Assembly (NCBI GenBank): GCA_030737835.1
Contig: JAUJYN010000015.1
Coordinates: 3,878,171-3,942,170, forward strand
Direction: 5' to 3'
Length of the DNA: 64,000 nucleotides
Source of the DNA: Acorus gramineus
Lineage: Eukaryota; Streptophyta; Magnoliopsida; Acorales; Acoraceae
Shown here: positions 11,930 to 25,400 of the stretch, piece by piece
Layout: each line of letters begins with the position of its first letter
Position numbering within the stretch: position 1 is the first letter of the stretch
Made by a program: the position numbers and the translations under genes
Notes under the pieces: model-generated
Databases searched by the model: none
What the model was told of the DNA's origin: nothing
The model's input: only the letters and a program-made list of their open reading frames with translations

Positions 11930-13161
11930 ATGTCATTAAAATTCAGCATAAGAAATTTGAATCATTCATGGGTCATACGAGTGCATCAACATACATAGGA
12001 GTGCTTTCATTTACCCATATCTGTTTCATATGGGGACAGATAGATTGCATGAAAATTTTAATACATGATCCGAGATTCATACAGATTGAATTCATTTATG
12101 GGAAGATAATTTCCATTCATGATGTATTAGAGGTTGCATGTGCAATGATATTGAAAAGCATGTCATTTTTTTAATCATGGAGATAAGAAAAAATAATAAT
12201 GCAAAAAGGTTAATAGCTACGCATATTAGTAATGTTTAAAATATTCATTTGTAAACATCGACTTATATCTTATATCTACATATAAAGAAAACTACTAATC
12301 AGTAGCTACACAAATACAGGGCTTTATATTGAAAACCAATATTTAATTGGTGAATAAATTGTAGAGATATGATAGGTGTTGTAATTTAAATACCTTCAGA
12401 TCACTCAAATTACTTAGGCATCAGGTTTAGTTCAATAGCTATTAAAAACAGAAAAAATATAAACAACTACATTCAAGTTCAGACAAAAACCATAAGCTAG
12501 CGTATCAAAGTGTGAAAAAAATACAAGGAGGTCATAGTTAAGCCAAGAACACAGAGATTTATAACAAATAAATGACACATAGACTTCAAAATGAATCCAT
12601 AGAGCAATTCTGATTTGAAAAAAAAGACTAATCAGTTCAGTAAATTGAATTGCTCTAACTTAAATAGGCAAGGACCTACAAATAAACCAAATGCAAGGTT
12701 CCCTACAATTCTATGACCTTTAACTATCTATGAAGCAGCTCATTTGTTGGGAATCATACCTTTGGATAGCATTTCTGGAAGCCATTGTCTTTTCAAATTT
12801 GGATAGCCACCTCTCTTTGGGATGCTAGATGCTACCCTGCAACAACTGACTAACTAAAATAAATATTGTAAGAACATCACACTATAATCAAATGTCTAAC
12901 ATAAGAGAACTAATCAACTTCTTATCACTGTCCCTTGCATCACATTCATTACTAATCATAAATATTACATTGTCATGCAATAAGTTTGCATCATAAATTA
13001 CATACAAAAATACAGTTAATGGATGTCACTCTATATGCAAAATGTGACATGTCAGATGTTTAAATAAATATATAGTAGGACCATATATGAAAGAGTTGTT
13101 TCAAAATCAAAACAAACAACTCTAATGAGTATCTAGGATCCTCCCACCACCCATGGTGAAT
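11930..13161. other. AT-rich spacer between Harbinger ORFs
   Basis: No coding sequence recognised. It separates the Myb-like ORF from the transposase, both on the minus strand, as in two-ORF PIF/Harbinger elements. Confidence 0.5.
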
Positions 13162-14169
13162 CTAAAACCCATGGAGCTTTTGAAATTGATACATCATCCA
13201 CGCGGACCTCCTAGCAGTAGTGGGGAAAGAACAAAAAACCTCACGGTTTTTAGGGTCACGTAACATGTCTAGTGCATAAAAGTAAACTGGACTGTCCACA
13301 TGTATCTCAGGATTACGATCCACCAATGCCATTGCATCGGCAAACTTGGGGATTGTGTCATTGTTTCCATATGCTAGATTTGTTCTCATTTCCAATATGT
13401 CACACATGCGGTCTATGGATCCACCCAACTTCTGTCCTATTGCAGTTCTCTGCCTCTTTGGAGCAACAGGGAGTTGGGGTAGAGGGCTCTATCAACGGGG
13501 GCTAGTGGCTTCATCACCAACATTGGATGTGGGTGGTATTGAACTTTGAGTAGGGGTGTTGTACGTGTGGTGCTCAGTGAACTGATAGTCCTCTTGGTCC
13601 TCCACAGTGGTAGAGTCACTCCTTCCAAATCTCATTTTTCCCTTGCAAAAGAGCCTGATGTGGGCACATAGCTATCCTCTCTCCGGGCAGCGCATCCGCC
13701 AAAGAGGATGTCTAATCCCTCCTCAAAATATAGGGGTTGTGCTTGGAACTTCTCCGCTCCGGGGTAACCCTACTCAATAGAGAATAGAAAGTGTAAGCAC
13801 AGTTTATTATTGCACATATGAAATTCCAGTATTTATGAGAAAAACAATTGTAATACATGAAATAATGAATGAAGTACCTTGAAAAATTCAATCTACCATT
13901 CGTGAGGCATGTTGTATGTCCAGGTCACCTCATTGAACCCCAGCTCAATCTGACCCTGAAGAACTTTCCAAGCCTGGCATTCTTTTCTGGTCGTTACCCA
14001 ATGGTTTTTAAACTGGTCCTTCTAATAGTGAACCTTCATCTCCAACTCAAATCTTCGCATTATCCCACATAGCCTTTACTTTGCTCGGATCTAATGGCCT
14101 CTTCCCCCTAGCTCTGTTAGCCACCTTCTTAGTATTGTATCTTCCAGTTGGTGGGGTGTTGTTCTCCAT
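13162..14169 (-). pseudogene. Harbinger Myb/SANT-like partner ORF, broken
   Basis: The ATG at 14169 starts MENNTPPTGRYNTKKVANRA. MWDN and, in a shifted frame, FKNHWVTTRKECQAWKVLQG and GFNEVTWTYNMPHEW follow. That is the Myb/SANT-like domain of plant L10-interacting-Myb-like proteins. A GT-AG intron lies at about 13877-13767. After it come KFQAQPLYFEEGLDILFGG and finally MGGSIDRMCDILEMRTNLAY through MMYQFQKLHGF to a stop at 13162. The N-terminal half carries several stops (for example in KI*VG and HEW*IEFF), so it is inactive. In PIF/Harbinger elements this protein binds the terminal repeats and imports the transposase to the nucleus. Its position upstream of and co-oriented with the transposase supports one element. 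Confidence 0.75.
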
Positions 14170-14567
14170 CTGACATCATGTATTCACATAACATGGGCTA
14201 CTCATAAAATGACTACATGAATGGGTATAACACAAAAAGGAGCAATAACATATGAGGAGGTCTTTGATTCATATGATATTAACATGAAACACATGAAAAA
14301 ATATCCATGGTAGTAGCACATAGTGTTATGACTGTGTCATTTAATTAGTATAGATAATTTTATTTATGAGTTTATACTTGTGTTTAAGGGTTGAGATGAA
14401 ATTATTAGTTTTATGGGTCAAACTAGGATATTTATGTAATGAATAATTAATTTATGTGCTATATTGGCAATTTAGTGAAGTTATGCTTTTCCAACCCATC
14501 TATTTCAAGTATTTGGGTCTCTTAGGTTTTAGTTGGGGGTAATTGAGACATTTTCACTTACCCAACA

Positions 14568-17500
14568 TGTTAGATATGTGTCACTTTTAACCTTCTGGTC
14601 ACCATTGGAACATTCTGGCAGTTTTTCAGCCTTTTTCGTTTTTCGATCGGAACCGCTAAAATTTTGGGCTTTTAGCTATCACCCTGAGGTTGAGGGCTCC
14701 GATTGAAAATCTAACTGCATATTATGTGTCATGGTACCATTTCAAGCCACTCACGAAAATTTCATCGAATTCCGGTAACGTTTCAGAATTTTACAGTTCC
14801 GAAGCGTATCCGGGTTTTGACCGAGCGAGAAGTCATTGGGAGACTTGACTTGGTCAAAGTTGACCTTTGACTTGGTCAATTGAATTTGGATTTTAGTGTG
14901 GTTGGGTTGACTAGGGTCAAATCAAACTTAAACCTAATCTAATCCTAGCCTAAACCTAATTAGGGCTAATCTAAGTGGGTGTGAGAGTGTGTGGTGGGTG
15001 TGTGAGTATAAAGAAATCCCACGACAACATATCCCCCACTATTCATCATCTTCTCCAAAATTTCTCTCTCTCTCCCTCTCTTTAAATCCCATTTATGACC
15101 TAGTTCTTGAGGTTGAAACCAAAAACCCTAAGAAGAGAAAGGTTAGGTTTTGTCCCGATCTATCTCCCGGTGGTCTCGGATTCGAGTTCCCACGTGTGTG
15201 ACCCCTTCTCATACCCTCTTTTCTCCTCTGTTTTCAGCCATTTTTAGGGCTGAAGGAGATCTCGGTGGTGGTGGTCTTGGAGGTGGTGTTTCGGTGCGCG
15301 AAGAGCAACCGATCTTCCCTTCCTTCCTTTCCTTCCTTGGGTGAGGTTTCCTTTCCTTCCTTTCTTGTTTAGATGCTTGTTTAGGAGGTGTTTTTGGGTA
15401 TGTATGGCTTTTATGGTGTTTTGGGTGGCTGTTGGTGGTAGTGGGTGGCGGTTGGGGTGGTAGGCCGGCTCGGGCAGTGCGGGCTCATCGGGCCTGCGCG
15501 CGCGGGCAGGCAGGGCAAGGCAGGCAGGGCAGGCAGAGCAGGCAGAGCAGGTCGCAGGGCACGCGCGCGTGCGCGTGGGCGTGCGTGCGGGCGTACGCGC
15601 AGGTGGAGCAGGTGTGTGCAGGAGCTGCTCGCTGGGCGTCGTGCGGGGGCGTGCGCGCGGGGCGCTGCGCAAAGGCGCAGTGCGTGCTGCGCACATGGGG
15701 CCGCGTGCGGGTACTGCACATAGGGCACCGTGCGGGGGCGTGCATGCGGAGCGCTGTGCAGAGGCGCAATGCGTGCTATGCGCGCGCGGTGAGGCGAGCT
15801 GGTGGTGCGCGCGGGGTGCTGCGCTGGGGCGCAGGGCGTGCGGGTGTGCGCGCGAGTTGCTGCGCTGGGGCGCAGTGAGCGCGCGGTGCACCCGGGGGGC
15901 TCGGCGGCGTGTCCGGGCATGTGGGCAGGGGCTCGACAGTGCGTCTGGGCGCGCGGGCTGGGGCGCGGCTGTGCGCCTGGGTCGGGTGGCCGTGCGTACG
16001 GCTGCCCGGGGGTTCGGGAGTGAGTCGGGGTGCTCGGACTCGCGTGCGTACGGGCCGTATGTACGCTTGTCCGAGTGTTGGGTATTTTAGTGTATTTTTG
16101 TATATATTTGTGTATTTTACTCACCAAGTTGATTACCCTGTCTTGCAGATCTTGACGGACGGTCGCGCGACGACCCGGTTATTGGTGAGTGGGACAATCC
16201 AACCCAGTTGGGAGGCGCTATATGCACTTGGGCGTATACCGTCCTCCCCTGGGGCACCATAGTTTAGTATCAACTTGTCTAATATGTAATCCATGCAAGC
16301 ATGATTAATATATAGTATGCATGCTACCCTAGCCTTGTATGTTAGGGACTTGCACCCTTAGGATATGTGTAAGAGCCATGCATCCTGTCACCATGTTCTC
16401 ATGCTAGGAAGCCTCGACCTATGCATGTGTCCTACTAGTTTAATTTATTAAATTAAATGTGAACTTATGGTATTTTAGCATGCCTTAGGGAATATTAAGG
16501 GGCCTTGCGAGGTCAACATTGAGACCCGGGCTAGGGTGCTCCGTGTTCCTTGTTTGGTTGTCGGGATGTCCTATATCAGGACCTCATGGTGCCCTCCCAA
16601 GGTTTCTTTTCCCGATAGTATTATAACCTCGTTGTTATAATATATGTTTCCCCGCATCTTGGTTATGCGCCCTGAAGGAATTCTGAAGAATTCATGACAT
16701 TAGTAGAGTCTCTCTTCTCTGAGTTAAGGGGCCTTGCGAAGTCAGCGTTGAGACCCGGGCTAGGGTACTCCGTGTTCCTTGTTTGGTTGTCGGGGTATCC
16801 TATATCGGGACCTCATGGTGCCCTCCCAGGGTTTCTTTTCCAGTTAAGGGAATACCGCGGATCCAAGTGGATCGTATGCGTATGGATAGGCTGTTTTTGT
16901 TCCCTTCGTTGGATCCGTGTAGAGACTGCCCCAGCGTTAGAAAGGCCGTCCCTTCAGAGGGCTCCCATCAGTAGGTACCTCTTGATTTGGATTCGGACTG
17001 TGCTGAAGTGTGGGAGTAGGCCAAGCGGCTACGGAGTGGAGGAGAGACTATCGGTGGACCAAGGGTGATTAACAGCCTAGTCAGTCCTAATATCCTATGT
17101 CACCTATTGAGGGGTGAGGGTGAGGGTGTGGTGGGTCGGTGATGTAGCGACCCACTGGATTGTGTAGTTCCTGCCACTTTGAGGCTATTAATAATAAATT
17201 GTGGTTAATATAAACTGTGATGCATGGGTTGTGCTATTCACTGAGCGTGTGGCTCACCCCTCGCATATATATTTTTCTCCAGTGTTATCTGAGTCGGATC
17301 AGCAGGAGGAGCTCCCTGAGAGACCTCAGCAGTAGCGGTGCAGCGCCACATTTCTGCGAATGTTAGAGGCCATCAGCATCCCTTTTTGATTTGTATGTAT
17401 TGTATTTTGTGCTTGGGCACACTTTTGTATAATATTTGGATGTCATTGTATATATTGGCTCTCACAGGACAGTTGATTATGTATCGAGTTTGTAATATGT

Positions 17501-17682
17501 CCTTGAGTTACAGATTCAGTCTTTTAGCTTCCGCTATTTGTGTATATATCATGTCAGCCTCATTGTTGTCTGTGTTGAAATTGTTGATGTTGATTAGGGT
17601 ATATTATTGACCTCCTGTTTAGACTGCTGATATCATATATACACTTGCCGCGTCCCGGGGACGGCCGCCCTGGGGCGTGACA
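14568..17682 (+). mobile_element. Solo LTR, family A (3,115 bp), TSD CAACA
   Basis: Starts TGTTAGATATGTGTCAC and ends GGGGCGTGACA, with CAACA at 14563-14567 and 17683-17687. It matches, on the plus strand, the LTRs of the complete element at 19402-30408. It carries a TATAAAG box at 15007, a splice-donor-like CCTTGG|GTGAGG at 15341 and an acceptor CTTGCAG ending at 16148. The GC-rich variable block (about 15470-16060) lies between them. A segment of about 110 bp (CCTTGCGAGGTCAAC...) is present twice, at about 16501-16612 and 16731-16842. A G-rich GGGTGAGGGTGAGGG motif lies near 17115. Confidence 0.93.
15007..15013 (+). promoter_or_regulatory. TATA box of the A-family solo LTR
   Basis: TATAAAG, 439 bp into the LTR, followed by a CT-rich leader with short T-runs. 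The U3 region would then be short and the transcribed part of the LTR more than 2.6 kb. The box is intact in sequence; activity is unknown. Confidence 0.5.
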
Positions 17683-19401
17683 CAACACATCCCACACATG
17701 TGAGAAAAAGTTCTCTCTCTCTCTCTCCAATTGAAACTTTTTCTTCTCAAGCATCTCTTCTTCTTGGTAAGCTTTTCTTTTACTTTTGTTTTCAAAACCC
17801 CTTTCTACACCAATAATCAAAATCAGATCTACAAAAATCTAACCGTTGGATTTTCGATCCGTTTGTCATATCTTTCCCACCATCATTCCCTCTTCCATTC
17901 AATCCCGTCCAGATCAGAGGTTGGTGGTGGTCGGGCCACGTGCCGAGGTGGCCGATTTGGGGCCCGGTCTGAGAGCATTCCCTCTTCCTCACTTGTTTCC
18001 TTTCCAAGCATTCTTGCTTGTTTGTGAGTACATAAATCACTTCTGTAACTCATTCTCCTTTAGAGCATGTATGTGTGTAATGTGTTCTCTATATAAAAAT
18101 GTGAGTGATCTCTCTACCTCTCTTTAATTCTATGGGTTTCGGTGAGCCAGGGAAAAGTAAGGGTGAATTTCCCCAACTAATGCCTTCATTACGCATTATT
18201 TGTTTCATTGAATGGAATTTAACATGAATGTGCATGGTTTATATTTGTTGAAAGGTCATAGTTAGGCATTTGGGAATGGGTTGAGCTATGTTTACCTAAG
18301 CTAATGTTGGTGATTCTCATGTTTTCATTAGTCATTTTGACTTTCATCTTGCAAGCTTCAAAACAAAATGCATGGATGTTGATGGAGGAAAGTAGTGCAT
18401 GGGTTGGGTTCTTGGATGAACTGTTTTCAAGTATTAAGAGACTCATAGGGATTTTGTAATGATTTGATACTCAACTAAGTTAAGTTTTTTCTCCAAGATG
18501 GCTTTTGAGTAGTTTTAGTTGTTTTATTTCCATCTCGTTCTAATGTAAGCCTTTTCATGCCTAGTAATAATTATTACTTGTATTCGGTTATGCTTAGTTA
18601 ATAATCTATACTTAATGTTATGTGATGATATGCTTATCCCATAATTTTTTTTTACCATGTTAGAATGATTAATAGGAGCATATGTTTGTGTTTGTGTGGT
18701 GCTTTCATGTCCATGTCAATGTATGTCTCCTAAAAATTTAGTATTGATTGTTAGGGTGGTTAGAAGCTTGATGTTGTGTATATGTATAAACATGATATTT
18801 ATTTCCTAAAGTGATAGAGACTTGCCTAGAGTGATAGAATGTGTAAAATTTAACTTTAAGCTTATATCCATGTCATTTTAATTTTAGTATGACCCAGGGA
18901 CACCTAATCATAAAGGTTATATTTTAGCATGATTAAATGATTATAAGCATGACTTATTTTACCCAATATGCTTGCTTGTTACAATAGTTGACCATATATT
19001 TCTCTAGTATACGATGTATGATAGCATGCTATGAGTGGTGGAGGTTGAAGGGTTACTTGCTGTTATGGATGTAATTATGGGAAGGTATTGTTTAGAGGAT
19101 GTTTAAGGTCTTGTATTAGGTTTGATTTGACAATACATTGAATCTACACGTGAGGACTAGTATGAAATCTCTCGTCCATGTTCGATTTTAACATTGTGGT
19201 AGAATTGATTGTCCAATGGTGATAAGGATAATAGTAAGCCCCCTGCACTAACATCAGGGATGTGGTTGACATGATGATAGTGAGCCTACACTGACATCAG
19301 GGATGTGGTTGGCATATCATCTTGAAACTCTTTTTAATTCTATATGTTCATTCTAGTTGTTCATGTATGACCCTTGCATTTTACTTGGGAGAGTTGTATG
19401 G

Positions 19402-22400
19402 TGTCACGCCCCAGGGCGGCCGTCCCCGGGACGCGGCAAGTGTATACATGATATCAGCAGTCTAAACAGGAGATCAATAAATCACTCTAAACAACAACTA
19501 AAATGACAACAACACAGATGAAAGCAAGGCTGACATGATATATACACAGATAGCGGAAGCTAAAAGACTGAGTCTGTAATCCAAAAACATACTACAGACT
19601 CGATACATAATCAAATGTCCTGTGAGAGCCAATATACACACATACATCCAAATAATACACAACTGGGTGCCCAAGCACGGAAATATATACATACAATCAA
19701 AAGGATGCTGATGGCCTCTGAAACTCGAGGGACGTGGCGCTACTCCGCTACTGGTGCAGTCGCTCGGGGAGCTCCTCCTTCAAGTCCGCCTCGGTAATCA
19801 CTGGAGAAAATAATTATGCGAGGGGTGAGCCACACGCTCAGTGAATAGCACAACCCATGCATCACAATTATATTAACCACAATAAATCAGCAAAAGCCTC
19901 AAGTGGCATAATCAACATAAAATCCAGTGGGTCGCTACATCGCCGAACCACCATACCCTCACCCTCACCCTCACCCCTCAATAGGTGACATAGGATGTTG
20001 GGACTTAATAGGCAGATAATCATCCTTACACAAATCCAGTGGGTCGCCACATCGCCGGCCCACCACACCCTCACCCTCACCCCTCAATAGGTGACATAGG
20101 CTAGTGGGACTGACTAGGCTGTTGGTCACCCTTGGTCCACCGATAGTCTCTCCCCACTCCGTAGGCCGCTTGGCCACCCCCACATTCAGCACAGTCCGTC
20201 CCAAATCAGGAGGTGCCTACTGATGGGAGCCCCTGCACGGGACAGCCTTTCTAACGTTGAGGCAGTCTCTACCGGATCCAACGAAGGGAACAGAACAGCC
20301 TATCCATGCGCATATGATCCACTCGGATCCGCTGACAACACATCTCAACAACTCTAATGTCTTGAATTCTTCAGAATTCCTCCAGCGCGCATAACCAAGA
20401 TGCGGGGAATACATAAGATAATAATGAGGAAAAGAAACCTTGGGAGGGCAACATGAGGTCCCGATATAGGACATCCCGCCAACCAAACAATGAACACGGA
20501 GTACTCTAGCCCGGGTCTCAATGTTGACCTCGCAAGGCCCCCTTAATATTCCCCAAGGCATGCTAAAAATATCTTAAGTCTGCATTTAATTTAATAAATC
20601 AAACTAATAGGACGCATGCATAGGTCGAGGCTTTCCTAGCATGATAACAAGGTGACAGGATGCACGGCTCTTACACATATCCTAAGGGTGCAAGTCCCTA
20701 ACATACAAGTCTAGGGTGGCATGCATTCTACACACTAATCATGCTTGCATGGATTACATATAACAAGTTAATATTAACTATGCTGCCCCAGGGGAGGACG
20801 GTATACGCCCAAGTGCATATAGCGCCTCCCAACTGGGTTGGGTTGTCCCACTCACCAATAACCGGGTCGTCGCGCGACCATCCGTCAAGATCTGCAAGAC
20901 AGGGTAATCAACTTGGTGAGTAAAATACACAAATACACCAAAAATACACTAAAAATACACTAAAAATACCCAACACTCGGGCAAACGTACATACGGCCCG
21001 TACGCACGCTAGCCCGAGCACCCCGACTCACTCCCGCACCCCCGGGCAGCCGCTCGCACGGCCACCCGCCCCGGGCGCACAGCCGAGCCCCGGCCCGCGC
21101 GCCCAGGCGCACTGTCGAGCCCAGCCTGCACGCCCGGACACCCTGCCGAATCACCCCGGGTGCACCGCACGCTCACTGCGCCCCAGTGCAGCAACCCGCG
21201 CGCACACCCGCACGCCCTGCACCCAGCGCCTCGCCCTGCGTGCACCCCGCGCGCACCACCGCTCGCCTCATCGCGCGCCATCGCCTTGCCCCGCGCGCAC
21301 CCCGCGCGCACCACCGGCTCGCCCATCGCCCGCACACCGCACGCCCTGCGCTGAGCACCTCGCCCTGCGCGCACCCCGCCGCACGGTGCCCTGCGCTCGG
21401 CACCCGCACGCGGCTCCGCGTGCGCAGCACGCCCTGCGCCTCTGCGCAGCGCTCCGCGCGCACGCCCTCGCACGGCGCCCAGCACGCAGCACCCGCACGC
21501 TCCTGCTCCACCCGCGTGCACGCCCGCGCTGCTCTGCCTGCACGCCCGACAGCGCCCAGGCCTGCGCCTGCCTGCGCTGCCCTGTCTGCCTGCCAGTCTA
21601 CCCGGGACAGACTGCCATCCTGCCCGAGCCACCCTACCACCCCTCTCCGGCCACCAATGGCCTCCAACCGCCCCCAACCACCACCAACAGCCACCAACCG
21701 CCACCACACACCCAAAAACACCCCCTAACATGCATCTAAACATGGAAAAGAAGGAAAGAAACCTTACCCAAGGAAAGGAAAGGAAAGGAAGGGGACCGGG
21801 AGCTCTTCGTGCACCGAAACACCTCCCCAAAGGCCTCCACCACCAAGCTCTTCCTCAGCCCTCGAAATGGCTGAAATCAGAGGAGAAAAGAGGGCGTGAG
21901 AAGGGGCTAAACACGAGGGAACTCGAATCCGAGAGGGGGAGAGAGAAAACAATTTGGGGAAGATGATGAATAGTGGGGGCTAATTTTTAGATTCACTTAA
22001 ATAAGTCAACACCACTTAAATTAGGGTTAACTAGGATTAAGGCTTGATTAATTAGATTTAAGTGAGTTTTGACTTGGGTCAACTCAACCACACAAAAAAA
22101 CAAAAAGGGTTGACCAAGTCATGGGCCCACTTTGACCGAGTCAACTCTCCCAATGACTTCTCGCTCGGTCAAAACCCGGATACGCCCCGGAACTGTGAAA
22201 TTCTGAAACGTACCGGAATTCGATGAAATTTTCGTGAGTGGCTTGAAATGGCACCAGGACACATAATATGCAGTTAGATTTTCAATCGGAGTCCTCAAAC
22301 ACAGGACGATAGCTAACAGTCCAAAATTTTAGCGGTTCCGATCGAAAAACGAAAAAAACTCAAAAACTGCCAGAATGCTCCAATGGTTACCAGAAGGCAA

Positions 22401-22420
22401 AAAGTGACACATATATAACA
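19402..22420 (-). repeat. 3' LTR of the complete element (3,019 bp)
   Basis: TGTCACGCCCC...ACATATATAACA as written on the plus strand. An intron-like segment runs from donor CTTGG|GTAAGG (21767) to acceptor CTTGCAG (20892), 876 bp, holding the GC-rich block. Compared with the 5' LTR it lacks about 90 bp just right of 21934 (present at 29823-29915). It keeps about 140 bp of GC-rich sequence that the 5' LTR has lost. Two tandem copies of a roughly 115-bp module with CCCTCACCCTCACCC lie at about 19925-20110. Confidence 0.93.
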
Positions 22421-22434
22421 TTCTCCCCCCCTTA
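22421..22434 (-). promoter_or_regulatory. Polypurine tract
   Basis: Reads TAAGGGGGGGAGAA on the minus strand, directly against the 3' LTR. It primes plus-strand DNA synthesis. Nearly the same tract abuts the LTRs at 55805 and 63063. Confidence 0.9.
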
Positions 22435-22468
22435 GGAAATTTTGTCCTCAAAATAAATACAAGAACAT

Positions 22469-25400
22469 CTAAGAAGGGAAAAGATGCGGATACGCGTCAC
22501 GCATGGCGTCCTCGAGCTCCCAAGTGGCCTCGGCACCGGAACGGTGCTGCCATCGCACCTTGACCAGCTGGACGGTCTTGGTGCGGAGCCTCTTCTCGCG
22601 GCGGTCCAGGATCTCAATCGGCTGCTCAACGAAAGACAAGTCCGGCTCGAAGACGAGCGGCTCGAACGGGATGACGTGAGCAGGATCGTGGACATAGCGC
22701 CTCAGCTGCGAGACATGGAAGACGTCATGAGCCTGAGCCAACTGTGGGGGCAGAGCTATGCGATAGGCCACCTCTCCAACTCGCTCGAGGATGAGGAACG
22801 GCCCAATGAAACGCGGACTCAGCTTGCCCCGCACACCGAAACGGAAGATGCCCTTCATCGGGGACACCTTCAAGAAGACATGGTCACCAACCTCGAAGGC
22901 GAGCTCACGGCGACGACGGTCGGCGTAGCACTTCTGACGACTCGGATACGCTCGCGAATCGTCTTCACCATCTCTGAGGTCTGGTGAACGATCTCTGGTC
23001 CCTCCAACTGGCGCTCTCCGACCTCGTCCCAACACAAGGGGGACCTGCAGCTGCGGCCATAGAGTGCCTCGTAAGGAGCCATCCGGATGCTCGAGTGGTA
23101 GCTGTTGTTGTAGGCAAACTCCACCAACGGAAGGTGCCTCTCCCAACTGCCCCCAAAATCGAGAACACAGGCTCGCAGCATATCCTCAAGAGTCTGGATC
23201 GTCCTCTCCGACTGGCCGTCCGTCTGCGGATGAAACGCTGTACTGAAATGGAGGTTCGTACCAAGGGCGTGCTGGAGGCTACGCCAGAACCTCGAAGTAA
23301 AACGCGCGTCTCGATCGGAAATGATGCTGACTGGAGTGCCATGGAGACGACAATCTCGGAGACAAATAACTGCGCCAGGGTGTCCAGAGAATCGGTGAGT
23401 CGGATGGGGAGGAAATGAGCAGACTTCGTCAGCCGGTCGACGATCACCCAGATGGCATCGCGACCCGAACGTGACCTCGGCAAACCCGAGACGAAGTCCA
23501 TGGTGATCTGCTCCCACTTCCACTGAGGGATCTCAATGGACTGCAGCTTCCCCGCAGGGCGCTGATGCTCCGACTTCACCTGCTGGCATACTAGGCATCG
23601 GGCAACGAAACGGGCAATATCCGTCTTCATCCCGCGCCACCAGTAGCCGCGACGAAGGCCCCTGTACATCTTCGTGCCACCAGGATGCACTGTGTACCTC
23701 GAACGATGGGCCTCGTCCAGAATCTTCCGCTTCAGCTCTGCGTCGTCGGGAATGCACACTCGGCCTCTGAATCGCAGGATCCCGTCCGCGCGAATCTGGT
23801 AGTCCGGACGCTCGCCCCGGGCGACGCCTTCAGAGAGGACTATAAAATGCGGATCCTGAGCCTGAGCCGTGCGGATATCGTCGAGAAGGACTGGCTGCAC
23901 CACTAGCCTGGCCAAAAAGCCACCCGCAGGAGTCTCTCGAACACTGATCCAGCAAGCGGCCTCCTCCAGAAGCCTCCAACGACCGACAACCATATGGGCG
24001 GCCATGCCCAAGGGCTGCCTACTGAGAGCATCTACCACGACATTCGCCTTACCCGGATGGTAAGCGATGTCACAATCGTAGTCCGTCAGGAACTCGACCC
24101 AACGTCTCTGACGCATGTTGAGCTCCGGCTGGGACTGCAAATATGTCAAGCTCTTATGATCGGTAAAGAGCTCGAACTCCTCTCCATAGAGGTAATGCCT
24201 CCACATCTTCAGCGCAAAGATGATCGCTGCCAACTCAAGGTCGTGGGTGGGGTAATTCTGCTCATGGGGCTTCAACTGACGAGACGCGTAAGCCACAACC
24301 TTACCGTGCTGCATCAGGACGCAACCCACACCCAACTGCGATGCATCCGTGTAAACTGCGAACCCACCACTCCCAGACGGAAGGGTAAGAACTGGCGCTG
24401 AGGTGAGCCTTCGCTTCAGCTCCAGGAAGCTCTCCTCGCAAGCAGGGGACCACTCGAACCGGACATCCTTTCGAGTGAGGCGGGTAAGAGGAACGGCTAT
24501 CTTCGAGAAACCCTCGACAAACCTCCTGTAATAACCCGCCAAGCCCAAGAAGCTCCGAATCTCTGTGGGGTTCGACGGTCGACGCCAATTCGACACGGCG
24601 AGCATCTTCTCTGGGTCCACAGATATGCCCTCACCAAAAATCACATGGCCCAGAAAGGCCATACGCTCCAACCAGAACTCGCACTTGCTGAACTTGGCGA
24701 ACAACTGATGTCTGGCCAAAGTCTCCAAGACAGTGCGAAGATGGTGAGCGTGCTCCTCAAGACTCCTCGAGTACACCAATATATCATCGATGAATACTAC
24801 CACAAAGGAGTCGAGGAAGGGCCGAAATACCCGGTTCATCAGATCCATGAAGGCCGTCGGCGCGTTCGTCAACCCGAATGGCAGTACTCTGAACTCGTAG
24901 TGCCCATACCGGGTGCGAAAGGCCGTCTTCGGAATGTCTGACTCCCGGATCTTCAGCTGGTAGTACCCCGAGCGGAGATCGATCTTGGAAAAGACACGCG
25001 CTCCCTGGAGCTGGTCAAACAGATCGTCGATCCGCGGCAACGGGTACTTGTTCTTCACTGTCCGTTTGTTCAGCTGCCTGTAATCAATACACAGCCGCAG
25101 CGAACCGTCCTTCTTCCGGACGAACAGGACAGGGGCTCCCCACGGAGAAACACTTGGACGTGCGAAGCCCTTCTCCAGCAACTCCTCCAACTGCTCCTTG
25201 AGCACCCTCAGCTCTGCAGGGGCCATCCGGTACGGAGCCCTCGAAACCGGCTCGGTCCCCGGAATCAGATTGATCTCAAACTCGATCGCGCGATCCGGCG
25301 GTAATCCCGGAAGATCATCGGGGAAAACCTCGGGATACTCTGCCACGACCGGAGTCTGACTGATATCTGCCCGCAGCGGTGCATCCTCCTGAGCAATGTA

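Noticed and set aside
15244..16127. Long overlapping ORFs on both strands rich in Arg, Ala, Pro, His (also at 21009-21830, 29035-29720, 34053-34662, 37548-37935, 39967-41133, 45134-45919)
   Set aside because: They exist only because the GC-rich LTR block has few stop codons. They appear in several frames at once, change frame between LTR copies and have no conserved domain.
19961..20090. CCCTCACCCTCACCC stretches as interstitial telomere repeat
   Set aside because: The unit is CCCTCA, not the plant telomere CCCTAAA, and it is part of the LTR in all copies.
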